NCBI GenBank assembly: GCA_003427395.1
Contig: BFEA01000014.1
Coordinates: forward strand, 1,019,958 to 1,055,598
Origin: Chara braunii
Lineage: Eukaryota > Streptophyta > Charophyceae > Charales > Characeae
Direction: 5' to 3'
Length of the DNA: 35,641 nt
Within the stretch, counting starts at the first letter, position 1. Each line of letters opens with the position of its first letter. Positions 10,095 through 20,846 of this stretch are shown piece by piece. Both the position numbers and the translations under genes were made by a program. A model generated the notes under the pieces. The model did no database searches and was not told where the DNA came from. It was given only the letters and a program-made list of their open reading frames with translations.

Positions 10095-10478
10095 CAACGG
10101 AAGCCTACCGTTGTCCCTGGTGGAACGACATCCAGGTATTGGATTGAGAGAAAGTCAAACATATATGGTAGAAGTGGATAAATCCATGATAAGGAGTGTA
10201 CGTCGTTTTATTTAGTTAATTATATAAGTGGTAGTCAATAATGATTTAGACCTGTGATTTGATTGATTGTTTGATTGAGAAGACGATATGGGAAGTCTTA
10301 TGGGGGAAACATAATTTATTGAGACGAGTCTAGAAGGAAAAGGAAAGGTGGTGTCTGCTAGGTCTGAAGTGTGCAGAGCTTAGGTAGTTAACTTGATAGG
10401 AGTGCAGTAAGTTGACTGAATGAAGCTTTTATCTCTTCTTATAAACAGGGAAGTTAAAGCAAGGAACGGTCGGCCAAG
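10095..10478 (+). other. Untranslated leader between PBS and gag
   Basis: About 380 bases, AT-rich in its second half, with no significant frame. It starts with an imperfect repeat of the PBS-adjacent tract (gttgtcggggacaacgg, then cgttgtccctgg) that can fold back. It ends at the gag ATG at 10479 (aagATGtcg). Confidence 0.5.
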
Positions 10479-11915
10479 ATGTCGGGAGGCATAACCGATG
10501 GTTCAGGGAAGACCCTGACAATTGATGATTTCGTCGAAGCCCTGGACAGGCGAGAGAGATTACAGAGCAATGTCCCAAAGATCAACACCTTCCATTTCAA
10601 CGGGGAACGAGTTTCGGAATGGCTGGAGTTGGTGGAACAGGCACTGGTGGGGTTGTCAGATGCGGTGAAGTTCCAACGTATCTTGAAGTACGTACTCAAT
10701 GGGCACCATCAGGAGGTAGACAAAGTGATCAATGCTGCTAATGGCAGCTAGGCGAGGTTGAAGGATGAGATGCAGATGAAGTATCAGTTGGCTGATGGAT
10801 TCTTAACTACAACCGACCTGGAGGTCATGAACAGGGATGACTTCACAACGGTTGGAGCCTTGGTGCAGGAGTTCAAGAAAAAGGCAAGGAAGGTCTCTGG
10901 AATTTATGAGGAAGCACAATGTGCTATTTTCCTAGGATTGCTCACTGCCTCGGAAGCGTCAGAGCTAACGAGCCATGGAGGGGGAAGTGCGAAGCTCACC
11001 TGGGCCACTATCGACAAAGGGGCCGAGGAAGAAAGTCTGTACTAGGTGGAACAACATCAGATGCGCCTGCAAAGGCGAAAAAGGAAGGAAAGGGATGCGA
11101 CCGCCTCCGGGACGTCAGGAGTGAGAAGGATCGTCACCGATGTGCTTACAGAGTTGGGCTATGGGAAGGACGTGGTGATAGAGAAGAAGGTAGTGACGAC
11201 AATTCAAGGAAAAGGGAAAGAGGCCGTCGTGGAGGAGGTCATTCAGCCCATGGTACCACCTCCGTCGCCTATGCCGAGTTCACAAGGTAGCGTGGTCGGT
11301 GGGGGAGACCAGGGTCAGGGTAACCAAGGGAATGGAGGGAGAGGTGGCGGAAGAGGGCGCGGTATAAATGGCGGAGGCCGAGGGGGAGGGCGCTGGGATA
11401 ACCAGGGCTACCAAGGCCAAGGGAATCAAGGGGGTCGGGGGAATGGAAGACCCTGTTTTGATTGGAGGACCGCCATATGCCAGCATTGCGACAAGTAAGG
11501 GCATATTATACGATTCTGCAATGTGAGGCAGGAAGATGAAAGGACCGGATTGATCTAGTCAAATATGGACGGAGATATATATGATCAGTTCGGGGAGTAT
11601 ATTGACAGGAAGGTCCCCTGCAGGATGAAAGCGGAAGCTCTCAGAAGGATAGTGGCATGGCAAACACCGCCTGCCACTTTCAGATTGTGGCAGGAGAGGG
11701 ATGACCCGTCGATAAGAGTGGAAGAGATGGAAGGCGATGAGGAGGTGACTCAAAGACTACAGGCAGAGGTCATAAAGGAAGAGTCTATAGTCGTCGAGTC
11801 GGACGATCAAGGTGAGGGTGAAAAGGTGGAGCCATCGTCTGTCCTTTTGGGAAAGATGGAAGATATGTGGGACAAAATGGAACGATACCGACAAAAATTA
11901 GCAGATATATGTAGA
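10479..11915 (+). pseudogene. gag polyprotein, decayed, with interrupted CCHC zinc knuckle
   Basis: One reading frame runs from the ATG at 10479 to about 11915, interrupted by TAG (10749), TAG (11043), TAA (11496) and TAG (11556). The N-terminal part has the retrotransposon capsid character FHFNGERVSEWLELVEQAL, a cargo-like helical gag. A basic RGG-rich segment follows (about 11290-11455, RGGGRGRG and QGQGNQGG), typical of nucleic-acid binding. The knuckle C-x2-C-x4-H-x4-C lies at 11478-11519 and contains the TAA between its second Cys and His. A following segment with GDIYDQFGEYIDRK continues in the same frame. All four stops could arise from CAG or CAA by one C-to-T change. The protein would coat the element RNA. 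No intact version exists here. Confidence 0.85.
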
Positions 11916-13301
11916 AGTGGAGGAATGGAGAACCGGTGTCCCCAAGGTCTTCCTTTATGATTCGGGTCTTGAATCTATGTTGGGGAGGCAAGGCTACCCG
12001 GGAGTTACCACGGTGAGTTCAGGGCCAAGGTCTGGGATGACCCACAGGCCCCCTACTCCATTGGCACGGGCCGCATTGGTTGCACGGACTAGGGGATAGG
12101 CAAGGGCAGGGACGAGCCAGGACCCACCTCAGAAAGAGTCAGAGCCAGAACTAGAACGCAGAAAGGAGACTGTAGAAGTAGAGGATAACGATGATGAAGA
12201 TGAGGAGGATGAAAGGCTCCGACAAGAGGAAGAGAGGAGGGTCGAACAAAGAGCAAGGAAAAGAGGATCCCAGGAAGAAGCCGAGCCGTTTTTGCATGAT
12301 ATAACGCCAAAGAAAAAGAAGTATGCAGTCCGGCTTGAGGAAGGATTTGATGTGGAGAGAGTCATCGACAGGCTGCTTGAGGGCCATAATGATCTTATGA
12401 CCCTGAAGGAGATTCTGGCATCCACCCCACGGCTCCATAATGAGCTAAAGGGCAGGTTTTTGAGGCGTTTGGTACCAAGTGTCCATCTCAGTGTGATCCT
12501 GCCAAAAGAGGTAGAATGGGCAAAACCAGGAACAAAGATGGACTGGAAATGTATGGCCTGTGGAATGGTGGATTTGGTGGTGAAGGGTACAAAGCGCACA
12601 ACCATGGTGGACACGGGTGCCGAAATGAGCATCATCAGGAGGCTGACACACTTAGGTTTGGACTGGAGATTGGCTGCTCAGATTGCGATATTTTACACGG
12701 GGCAAATTGCAAGGCTGTATTCTGTGGGACGGCCTCGAACGTGCTTATAGAGATTGAGAGGGTAAAGGCCGGGACGTGCTTTTTCGTTATGCCAGATGTG
12801 GACCATGCCATCCTCCTGGGAAAATCGTTCCTATGTAGGGCGGAGATCTTGATGTTCAATAAACATGATGGGACGTTCATCTTGGTTCTATGTGATCCAG
12901 CGTGTGGGAATTACGAGATAATCATCTGCCGAAACACTGAACCACGGAGCATAAGGAATAGGCCTAACCCTAGTTCCTTCCCTATTGAAGAGTCAGAGGA
13001 CGAGTATCGGAGACTCCTGGCGAAGCCTAAGGGTGAAGTAAGGGAGGAATCGTTTTCACTCAGCCTGGCTGATGTGAACAAGACCATGGATATAGTGGTC
13101 ACGCATGAAATGGCGGATCCAGACGTCATTCAGGCGTTGAGGGAACAAGTCCTGGAATGTCCCCAAGCAGGGGAGATGGAGTTGGTTTACCGACTTCCAA
13201 GGGGAAGAAAAGACTTTACTATGGCACAGACACAGACGATTAGCCGACCCTTTTTAGGGGACGACTCAAGCAAGGTTCCCAAAGGCGGTACAAGACGATA
13301 G
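11905..13301 (+). pseudogene. Linker and aspartic protease region of pol, frameshifted
   Basis: Coding shifts by +1 near 11905-11917 relative to gag. It continues through an acidic Glu/Asp-rich linker (about 12120-12290), with a TAG near 12096, into the protease. The catalytic motif is VDTGAEMSII, with DTGA at 12610-12621. Near 12650 the frame returns to the gag frame. There the C-terminal half reads on with the flap/core segment AILLGKSFL at about 12807-12833, which is the second conserved retropepsin motif. The frame then stays open to 13301. Retropepsins cleave Gag-Pol. The two halves lie in different frames, so no protease can be made from this copy. Confidence 0.8.
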
Positions 13302-14180
13302 ATAAAAAGTGTCGCCCAGTTCCCGTTCTCGTTACTGAAGATAAGGAGGTATACTATGAGCAGGAACGAGGTTTGATATGGCATATGAAGGAGAGAGTCT
13401 CAGCAGGACCATGTCGTATCAACGAGGAGAACGAAAGGAAGTTGATTGTAGGAGAGTCTGACTTCCTACTGCCATAGGAAAGAGCGCTAATAACAAAACT
13501 AATAAAAAAAAGGCATCGCGCCTATGCGTTTAGCGATGAGCAGACAAGATTATCATGATCTGCATCCATACCGTGCTGCATGAGCCATGAAACTTGAGAG
13601 GGGCGCGATATCCTAATCCTGACGAAGAGAAGAAGGTGGTAGATTACCTCGATGGCAAGATACGCACGCACGTCGTCGATTATTCGAGCGGACTATACGC
13701 GTCCCCTTGGTTTTGTTTTATTAAACGTAATGGGACGTTGAGATGGGTGCAGTATTTGTAAAGGCTGAATATTGTGACTGTGCGAGATGCAGGAGGCTTG
13801 CCGAATGCGGATGCGTTGTCGGAATCATATGTTGGGAGACCAATAATCTCACTTATTGACTTCTATTTCGGGTACGACAAATTTTCGATCTATCCACTAG
13901 AAAGACCAGTAACAGCGATGCATACGCCTCGAGGGCTTATTCATATGAGCATGGCTCCGCAAGGGTGGATGAATGTTGTAGCGATGGTTCAGAGGCATAT
14001 AATTCGAGCCATGTAAACATTTAGTCTGCAACCATATATCGACAACTTGGCAGAAAAGGGACCAAGAAGGAGAGAGGACGATGAAGTTTTGCCAGGAGTA
14101 AGGCGTTTTGTATGAAAGCATATTCAGGACCTTGATAAAGTCCTAAATTTACTTTAAGAACATAACCGTACGGCAAGCGG
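13289..14180 (+). pseudogene. Reverse transcriptase domain, decayed (YIDN)
   Basis: Starts in a third frame at 13289 (YKTIDKKCRPVPV). It has stops near 13476, 13556 and 13594, then moves into another frame by about 13670 (YASPWFCFI, NGTLRWVQ). Recognisable Ty3-type RT motifs are SLIDFYFGYDKF, with the first catalytic Asp at 13858, then the template-grip region TAMHTPRGLIHM and APQGW. The catalytic box reads YIDN at 14035-14046 where active enzymes have Y-x-DD, so the second Asp codon has become AAC. A TAA lies at 14014 and further stops lie near 14113 and 14155. RT would copy the element RNA into DNA. This copy cannot. Confidence 0.85.
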
Positions 14181-14199
14181 AGCCAAATCCAGACATTGC

Positions 14200-15340
14200 A
14201 TGAGGGAAGGTACCATCTTGGGATTTGTCTGTAGTGAGAATGACCGACGACCAGACGCTAAGAAGATGGACAAGATTATCGAATGGTCAGTACCATTCCA
14301 TTCGATAACAGATGTCAGGAGCTTCCTCGACACGTGTGGATTTTGGAGGACCTTCGTCAAAAATTTTGTTGCCAAGACAGAGCATCTGAGGAAGTTGGTA
14401 CGTCAGGATCAAGAATGGATCTGGGGCGAAGATCAGGAGAAGGAGGTGGCGAGAATGAAGGAGGAGTTTAGGGAAGGAGGACTGGTATTAGGGGCACCGG
14501 ACTATGACGCTACGGAGGTAAGGCCATTTAGCGTTAAGACGGATGCTAGACCAACTGCTTTGGGTGAAGTTCTAATCCAGGCAGATATTGAAGGAAAGGA
14601 GAGTCCATTGCGCTTTGAGAGCCGAACTCTGTCTACGACAGAGATAAATTACTCTCAGTTCACGAGGGAGACTCTCGCTGTCCTTCATTGCCTACAGATT
14701 TTTTGAAATTACGTCTTTGGCAGAAGGTTCATATTGAGGATGGATCCTACAGCTTTAGCCTTTTCCCTAAGAAACTACGTTCCATCAGATCCAACGGTTG
14801 CTAGATNNNNNNNNNNNNNNNNNNNNNNNNNNNNNNNNNNNNNNNNNNNNNNNNNNNNNNNNNNNNNNNNNNNNNNNNNNNNNNNNNNNNNNNNNNNNNN
14901 NNNNNNNNNNNNNNNNNNNNNNNNNNNNNNNNNNNNNNNNNNNNNNNNNNNNNNNNNNNNNNNNNNNNNNNNNNNNNNNNNNNNNNNNNNNNNNNNNNNN
15001 NNNNNNNNNNNNNNNNNNNNNNNNNNNNNNNNNNNNNNNNNNNNNNNNNNNNNNNNNNNNNNNNNNNNNNNNNNNNNNNNNNNNNNNNNNNNNNNNNNNN
15101 NNNNNNNNNNNNNNNNNNNNNNNNNNNNNNNNNNNNNNNNNNNNNNNNNNNNNNNNNNNNNNNNNNNNNNNNNNNNNNNNNNNNNNNNNNNNNNNNNNNN
15201 NNNNNNNNNNNNNNNNNNNNNNNNNNNNNNNGATCCCAGGGAGTAAGAATAGAGCAGACGGGCTAAGTCGCATCAACTGGGATAGGCAGGAAGAGGGGGC
15301 GATAGATGATACTCCCCCAGTTGATGACTTCTTGGATTAG
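14200..15340 (+). pseudogene. RT thumb/connection and RNase H domain, interrupted by gap
   Basis: In the same frame as the second half of the RT. The thumb region reads ITDVRSFLDTCGFWRTFVKN, as in Ty3/gypsy pol. RNase H begins VKTDARPTALGEVLIQ, where the usual catalytic TDAS is TDAR, and continues through SRTLSTTEINYSQFTRETLA. It has a TGA at about 14703 and then VFGRRFILRMDPTALAF. The N gap removes about 140 codons. Sequence resumes with IPGSKNRADGLSRI at about 15232-15272, the typical RNase H C-terminal signature. The frame then ends with FLD at 15340. If the gap size is right, the gap can hold only the rest of RNase H, not an integrase. Confidence 0.85.
14807..15231. other. Assembly gap (425 Ns)
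   Basis: Run of N within the RNase H coding region. The reading frame before and after belongs to the same domain (tail before, IPGSKNRADGLSRI after), so the scaffolding across it is plausible. Open frames computed across the Ns on either strand have no meaning. Confidence 0.99.
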
Positions 15341-15539
15341 GAGGAGGACATCCGCCTTCATATTAATGCGTGGTCCCCGCGAGTGCCTAGCTGCGTTGGT
15401 CATCCCATTTGGCATGCGCCAAAGGGGTATGAGCAGAAGGCGGAGGTTGGAGGCAGCAGGGGCACTTCCAGACCAACCGCCCAGTATACCAGATAAAGCC
15501 CCAAGAATTTCAGACATGTGAAAATAGTTTTGGGAGCAG
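15341..15539 (+). pseudogene. Post-RNase H segment, degraded
   Basis: Beyond the stop at 15338-15340 the same frame reads EEDIRLHINAWSPRVPSCVG and then HPIWHAPKGYEQKAEV. It continues to a stop at about 15493 and then scrambles. This looks like the natural C-terminal end of pol. No zinc-binding HHCC or DDE integrase signature appears in this or the following segment, in any frame. Confidence 0.45.
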
Positions 15540-16636
15540 AGGGCTAAAGAACTCACGTCGCCGACGAGAGCTGGTTTCGGGATAGCCAGGGAGACGGAGG
15601 AGAGTCTGGATCACAGAATCCAGTTTCTGGCCAGGACGAGCTTCAACAGATATTTGATGTTGGAGGGTGACCGTGCAGGAAAGAAGATAAAGGAAGAAAG
15701 TTATGGGGTACGCCTGGAAGCATTGGAGACAGAGATCCAAGAACTCAAGACATTAGCAACTAGTCAGACTGCCATCATTTAGGGTCTGTTGGAGGAAAGA
15801 AAGAAAAGAGGGTCACCCACGAGGGCAATGAACCAAACGGAAGGGGTTCGATACGACGTTCAAGAACAGGTGGCTCGGGGATCGGGGCAGTCATCTAAGG
15901 CAGGACCTTCCCAGGGGCCATCTCTTGGAAATACCATCCTGGAACCAGAAGAAGCTGAGGCAAAAAGGGAAGCGGAGAAGGAAGCCTTCGTGTTCAAGGC
16001 ATGACCCTACCAATGGAGCCTTTAGGAGTCATGTCGACATCCTCGCCATTGTCAGGCAAAGAGGGGTCACAGGGAGCTACTCGTGAGTCGGCACAGGGAT
16101 CAATGGAGGGGTCCATGGGTGTGCTTCTAAAGGCGCTTGACACTATGCAGGAGGAAGTGAGCACACCTATGCCCGAGTTGGGCACTGGGATTATAGGCGA
16201 GGAGTTGTCGGTGGTGGTATCAGGAGAGATGTGAGGGAGCAGGCCTCAGAGATTGGACACGCCTGAGTACATTCCAGAGGCGGGCGATCTGAGGAGTAGA
16301 CTGGGATCTTGGGCTACTGGATCCGGTTCTGGGGAGCATACCCCTGGTTCAGAGCAACAGGAGGTTGCCAGTACTGTAATTGGATCCCTATCATCGCCAC
16401 CACCGCGACCAAGAAAGAAGAAGTTCAAGAGGAATGTTGATCAACTCTGTTTTTTTTGCAAGGATGATGTACATTGGGCCCTCGAATGTCCTAAATTCCT
16501 CAAGGACAAGACATAAGGGAAAGTCTCAGAGAGGGCTGGAAAGATGTATGATAGACAGAGTCGAGTGGTAGAGAGATCTGCAGATAGGGGTAGAGCTTAG
16601 TTATATAGGCAAAACCAGGAGGAGATGAGTGAGTAG
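15540..16636 (+). pseudogene. Second gag-like protein: coiled coil plus CCHC knuckle
   Basis: A separate coding unit after pol. It opens near 15590 (FLARTSFNRYLMLEGDRAGKK) and runs into a heptad-like coiled-coil segment (VRLEALETEIQELKTLATSQ, about 15705-15770). A TAG at 15780 interrupts it, then comes LLEERKKRG and a long Gln/Ser/Glu-rich linker to 16004. After a frameshift it continues from 16001 in another frame through Ser/Gly/Pro-rich sequence, with a TGA at 16232. It ends in a basic patch (PRPRKKKFKRN) and a zinc knuckle C-x2-C-x4-H-x4-C at 16448-16489. Stops at 16514 and about 16597 precede a final YRQNQEEMSE and stop at 16636. The knuckle implies nucleic-acid binding. A second nucleocapsid-like gene after RNase H is not the usual plant gypsy layout. 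Confidence 0.65.
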
Positions 16637-18249
16637 GGACTGGTTTGCCCAGGTGTAGATAGTCATTAGGATATTGTGGGTTGAGTTGAGCTCGTATATC
16701 AGATTGGATATTTGTTTTTATGGTTGTTTTCTGTTTTGGTATTGTTAAGGAGTTAAATGCTTACGCTGTGGGTTGTACATATAGGAGACTACAGTGTATG
16801 ATTCTCATTGAGTGTCTTTTTAGCATGTGTATGCTTTTTGACCTTGATAGTCAGAGTTAGTGTTTATTTCAGTGACATTTTTGATAATGTAATTGGTCAT
16901 GTACCATATTGAGAGTGCCTTGGGTAGATCCAAGTGAGTCATGGACCAAGAACATTGTGTGTTTTTTGGATGAGATATCTCATCCCTTAGGGTATCTTTG
17001 AGTTGAGTACTATCTGAGACTATTTCTTTGTATATAACGATCTCAATCACTTTCACATGTGTGGTTTTATTCTGATGTATGATGGTTTTGTGTGAGAGAT
17101 GTATGAGAAACATCTCATGTATTGTGTGTTTTGTGAACGTAAATGGATGTGAATTGTCTACTCTTCGATATATTCGTGCGATCTGCCAACGGGCGGGTGA
17201 TAGGGTCGGGTATAAGGAGAGGGTGTGCAGTCTGTTTTGTAAAAAGTGTGAGAATCCTAAGAGAATTATGAGTCTTTGAGACTTGAATGCTTACCATGCC
17301 AAATGTTTATTGATTAAGTTGTGATGAGGACCCATAAGTTGGTCCCTCAGTTTGAGTTGTTTTATGGTTCGAACATCCTCAAGAGAGGAAGATAGTCTTC
17401 TGGTTGTTGGGAAACTTATCTTAAGAGAAGGGAGATGTTTTAAGGAAAAGGTCGTATGAGAGTTCATCCTAAAAAGAGAAGGGATGACTGGGAGACCTAT
17501 TGAGTGAGACCTCCTTCATATGAAATGTGGTTAATAGATTAATTGGCATGGAAAGCTGATTTTGAATAATAAAGACTGACGAGAAGGATCACGTATTGTT
17601 TGACCATTAGTGAAATTTTGGAGGTTGCAAAAGTGATTTATTGGGAGATGTCGCTGAGAGGTGGCCCTCTCGCTCTGATTAAAGTAGGGAGGTCACAGCC
17701 TTGTGAATATGGCGGTGATTTTGTTTTGTGAATGTGGAGAGGTTGCCGTGTTTCTCTGTGTTGTCCCACAGAGGACTGATAAATACCTTTTATGTGTGGC
17801 AGACCTTTGCACAGTCCCGCAGTAGCCCTGTTTTGTTATGACACACCGTTCAACCACTTGTGCTAATCTTGGGGCATTTATGAGAATACCAAGCTAACGG
17901 TATAATTTGGCATCACTAGGGCGCAACCCCTAATGTCGGCTGCTGATCTGCGCAACCTGAACAGCCGGCCTACGTCTTGCCAAGGGAGTAAAGACATAAA
18001 GAGGTGTGGCCACCTAGGAGGGTTTTACTCCTGCGGAACGGCGTGGGATATGAGTCGAGTCGAGTCTTTTTGAGTCCTGATTCAATGTTTATCAGGAAAA
18101 GCCTATCGTAGCGCAACCTGCGAGAGCACTACCACTAAAATAACAACGAGGTGGGTCGTACATCTTGCACGATCACCGAGACTATGATGGGCCAAGATGG
18201 AGACCTGACCTTCCTGTACTAGACTGCTAGAAGCGTCCACGATGAGATT

Positions 18250-18270
18250 TATATATATATATATATATAT
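18250..18270. repeat. (TA)n microsatellite
   Basis: About 21 bases of perfect TA alternation in the noncoding 3' part of the element. Confidence 0.95.
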
Positions 18271-18646
18271 GTTTGATTGCGAGAATTTTTGGAGGGAGGC
18301 AAGAGTGTCTTCAAAGGTCTCGGTTGGGGCCCGCGTCCCTGATTATGACCCTACTTACAGGGTAGAAATTAGGGACACTTAACGAGAAGTCTGTGTTCGT
18401 CTAGGACAAAGGGGAGAGGATAGTTGAGGAATCCATTTAGGACTTATGCTGTAGTATAGTGATGAGTATCTCACTGTCATAAAGTGTCAGGACGATGGAG
18501 GCCCAGGTTGGAATCCTAACAGCATAAAGTTGTGTTTGGAATAGATTGATGAAGGTCACGAGCCTGAGTCGATCGGCTGATCGGATTGGTTCCTTTCTCG
18601 TCAGCATTTGGAGTTATGGATGGATTTATAGCTTTTCAATTCTACG

Positions 18647-18666
18647 AAGCGACGGGGACGTCGCTT
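18647..18666. promoter_or_regulatory. Perfect 8-bp hairpin near 3' LTR
   Basis: aagcgacg, loop ggga, cgtcgctt: a perfect 8-bp inverted repeat ending 17 bp before the 3' LTR. It contains the only G-rich run in the area. It could mark the plus-strand primer region or an RNA structure. The role is inferred from position only. Confidence 0.4.
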
Positions 18667-19893
18667 AATATGGTTTGGTAAGTTGTCGGTGCAAATACCT
18701 TTACAAGGGTATCCGCCCTGGTTTTATCAAGTAACAAGAATAACTTTGGTTTAAAGTTTAAGTATATTGCGCGAGGCGCAACTGTGTCTGTAGTTTACGT
18801 GATTGGATGGTTGAATAGACCAGAGAGTGTGTGGACGCGTAAATTTGAGGTGCACGTGATCCTTTTATTTTGATGATTAAAGAGTCAGCGTGATCGCCGA
18901 CCCAAATTTTATTTCTAAATAAATTAACATTTAAAAGATTATGTATTTTGATTTATGTGTTTGCCTGTGACCTGTGCGTAAGTATAGAGGATGACATCGA
19001 CAACAATGTGATTTTTTGGTAGATCTGCTCGTCGCGCAGTATCGGTTTATTTAGGTGTTTGTCAAAGCTAGACCCAACCTTGGGCCTAGCTCTATTTGGT
19101 TACGATGTCGGACTTTTAACAGGGAAATTTAGGGATCGAGACCGAGCGGCGACGTCGTGGAAGTATCAGAGTAGTGCGAAGGGACTGAGGGGTTGAGGGT
19201 CCGGCAGGGCTATCCCTTTAGTTTTGCCGTCGGCGACATCATAACGGTACTAGCGAGTTTTTTTTCCTCGTTTTACATATTCTGACAAGTTAAAAAGTAT
19301 CTAAATATTTTATTATCCTAACGCCGGTAATATATTTTGCAAATGTCTCGACCGACGCTTGGTCAAAAGCGGCATTTGGACTTAGGAGCCGTAAACCAGG
19401 CTGTCGTGCCAGTCGGACAACGTTTAGGCTCGACCTTATGAGCTGGGACTCTCGTGCGTTCGGGATGCCGACTAAAAATTTCTTTATTCACCCGTTGTTC
19501 GACGCTATCTTGAAGTTTGGACCGGGGAAGTTCCACATGCATATGAGTCGGAGGTTGATCAGTCCGCGAAGCGAAATAAACTTGAGTGGCAGGGACCCTA
19601 AGCTCGGAAGCAGTGTTCGTGCCTGTCGAACCGGATCTGGCCGAAAGTATCATTCGGGACGTCCGTTAAAATTGGATCGATACAGAGAAGATTAGCATGA
19701 CCCATACGGAAGGGCGATACACATAAAGAGGAAAAAGTCGGGCGCCCCGGGGCTTTTTATTTTACTTTCCAGTCGACGTCTTCCCTGCCGAAATCGGACG
19801 CCTGCAAAAAGCAGTGCTACGACGGGAGACACTTGCGAAACTGCGAACGGAGGCGCTGCCAACGTTACACGGGGGGGCACTACGAGTGATACA

Positions 19894-20846
19894 CACAAGT
19901 GGTTAACGACCTCCTGAAATTCCAGAATGAAAGATCCTGAAGTCTATTAGGAGAGGCCTGAATCACTGCAATAACATGAAGACACTTCATGTCATTTCAG
20001 GAGTTACAGGTGGTTTGGGGGTTAGATTTCATGTTTTTTTTCTTTACTTTTTTTGCCTGTTTTTATTTTGATTCAACGTTGTTGTGGGCCACTTCAAGTC
20101 ATTTCAGGAGTTTCAAGTGGGGAGGCGTGAAACCTCTGAAAAGACCTGAAGTGGTTAAAGCTTCTGAAAGCGGTTTCAGGTCCCCCCATTCAAATGGTTG
20201 GATTAATGCATCTCAAACCGCTTTCAGATTTTCAGCAACTTCATATTATTTCATAAGTTTCAGATGGGGAGACATGAAACCTCTAACATGATCTGAAGTG
20301 GTTGAAGCTTGTGAAAGTGGTTTCAGGTCCCCTCATCCAAATGGTTGGATGGGGGCATCTGAAACCGCTTTCAAATTTTCAGCCACTTCAGATTATTTCA
20401 GGAGTTTCAGATGGAGAGATATGAGACCTCTGAAATGATCAGAAGTGACTGAAGCTTCTGAAAGAGGTTTCACGTTCCCCCATCCAAATGGTTGGATGGG
20501 GACATCTGAAACCGCTTTCCGATTTTCAGCCACTTCAGATCATTTCAAGAGTTTCAGGTGGGGAGACCTGAAACCTCTGAAATGATATGACGTGGTTGAA
20601 GCTTTTGAAAGCGGTTTCAGGTCCCCCAATCAAAATGCTTTGATAGGGGACCTGAAACCGCTTTCAAAAGCTTCAACCACTTCAAGTCACTACAGGAGTT
20701 TCATGTGGGAATCTGAAACCTCTAAAATGACTTGAAGTGGTTGAAGATTCTAAAAGCAGTTTCATGTTTTCTCAACGGAGTACCTCACACCCATATGAAG
20801 CAGCTGAAAATAACTTGAAAATAGAGACATTTGTTAACCTTCTTTC
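19894..20846. mobile_element. Foldback/MITE-like element nested in 3' LTR
   Basis: About 950 bp absent from the 5' LTR, which has the empty site near 4210 (gagcgatacaacg). It starts CACAAGTGGTTAAC and ends GTTAACCTTCTTTC, the same ends as the element at 9311-9791. The flanking duplication is GTGATACA (19886-19893) and ACGATACA (20847-20854), consistent with an original GCGATACA that has since changed. The interior is a chain of about four imperfect hairpins built from ctgaaagcggtttcaggt-type arms. No coding capacity. Confidence 0.75.
20592..20680. repeat. Near-perfect 89-bp hairpin
   Basis: Arms 20592-20626 and 20646-20680 are exact 35-bp reverse complements. Between them ATCAAA and TTTGAT also pair, leaving only ATGC as the loop and a short mismatch. 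It is the youngest or best-preserved of the hairpin units in the nested element and could give a dsRNA or miRNA-like precursor if transcribed. Confidence 0.9.

Larger units (their letters stand above)
16637..18683. other. 2-kb noncoding 3' internal region
   Basis: AT-rich with many TG/TTG words, no significant frame on either strand and no integrase-like sequence. It includes a somewhat GC-richer block (about 17810-18240) of unknown role, a (TA)n microsatellite and a short hairpin close to the 3' LTR. No clear polypurine tract abuts the LTR. The closest purine runs are gaagcgacgggga (18645-18658) and ggtaagt, which directly touches it. Confidence 0.5.

Noticed and set aside
10479-11558. Reassigned stop codons (TAG/TAA = Gln) as in some green algae
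   Set aside because: TGA stops and frameshifts also interrupt the LINE and P450, and the pattern is explained by ordinary decay. Host gene evidence would be needed.
12129-12635. 168-codon minus-strand serine-rich frame
   Set aside because: Antisense of the acidic linker and protease coding sequence (gaa/gag codons read as Ser/Phe/Leu).
14734-15340. Open frames of 163-180 codons spanning the N gap
   Set aside because: They are open only because Ns contain no stops. Only the flanking RNase H frame has meaning.
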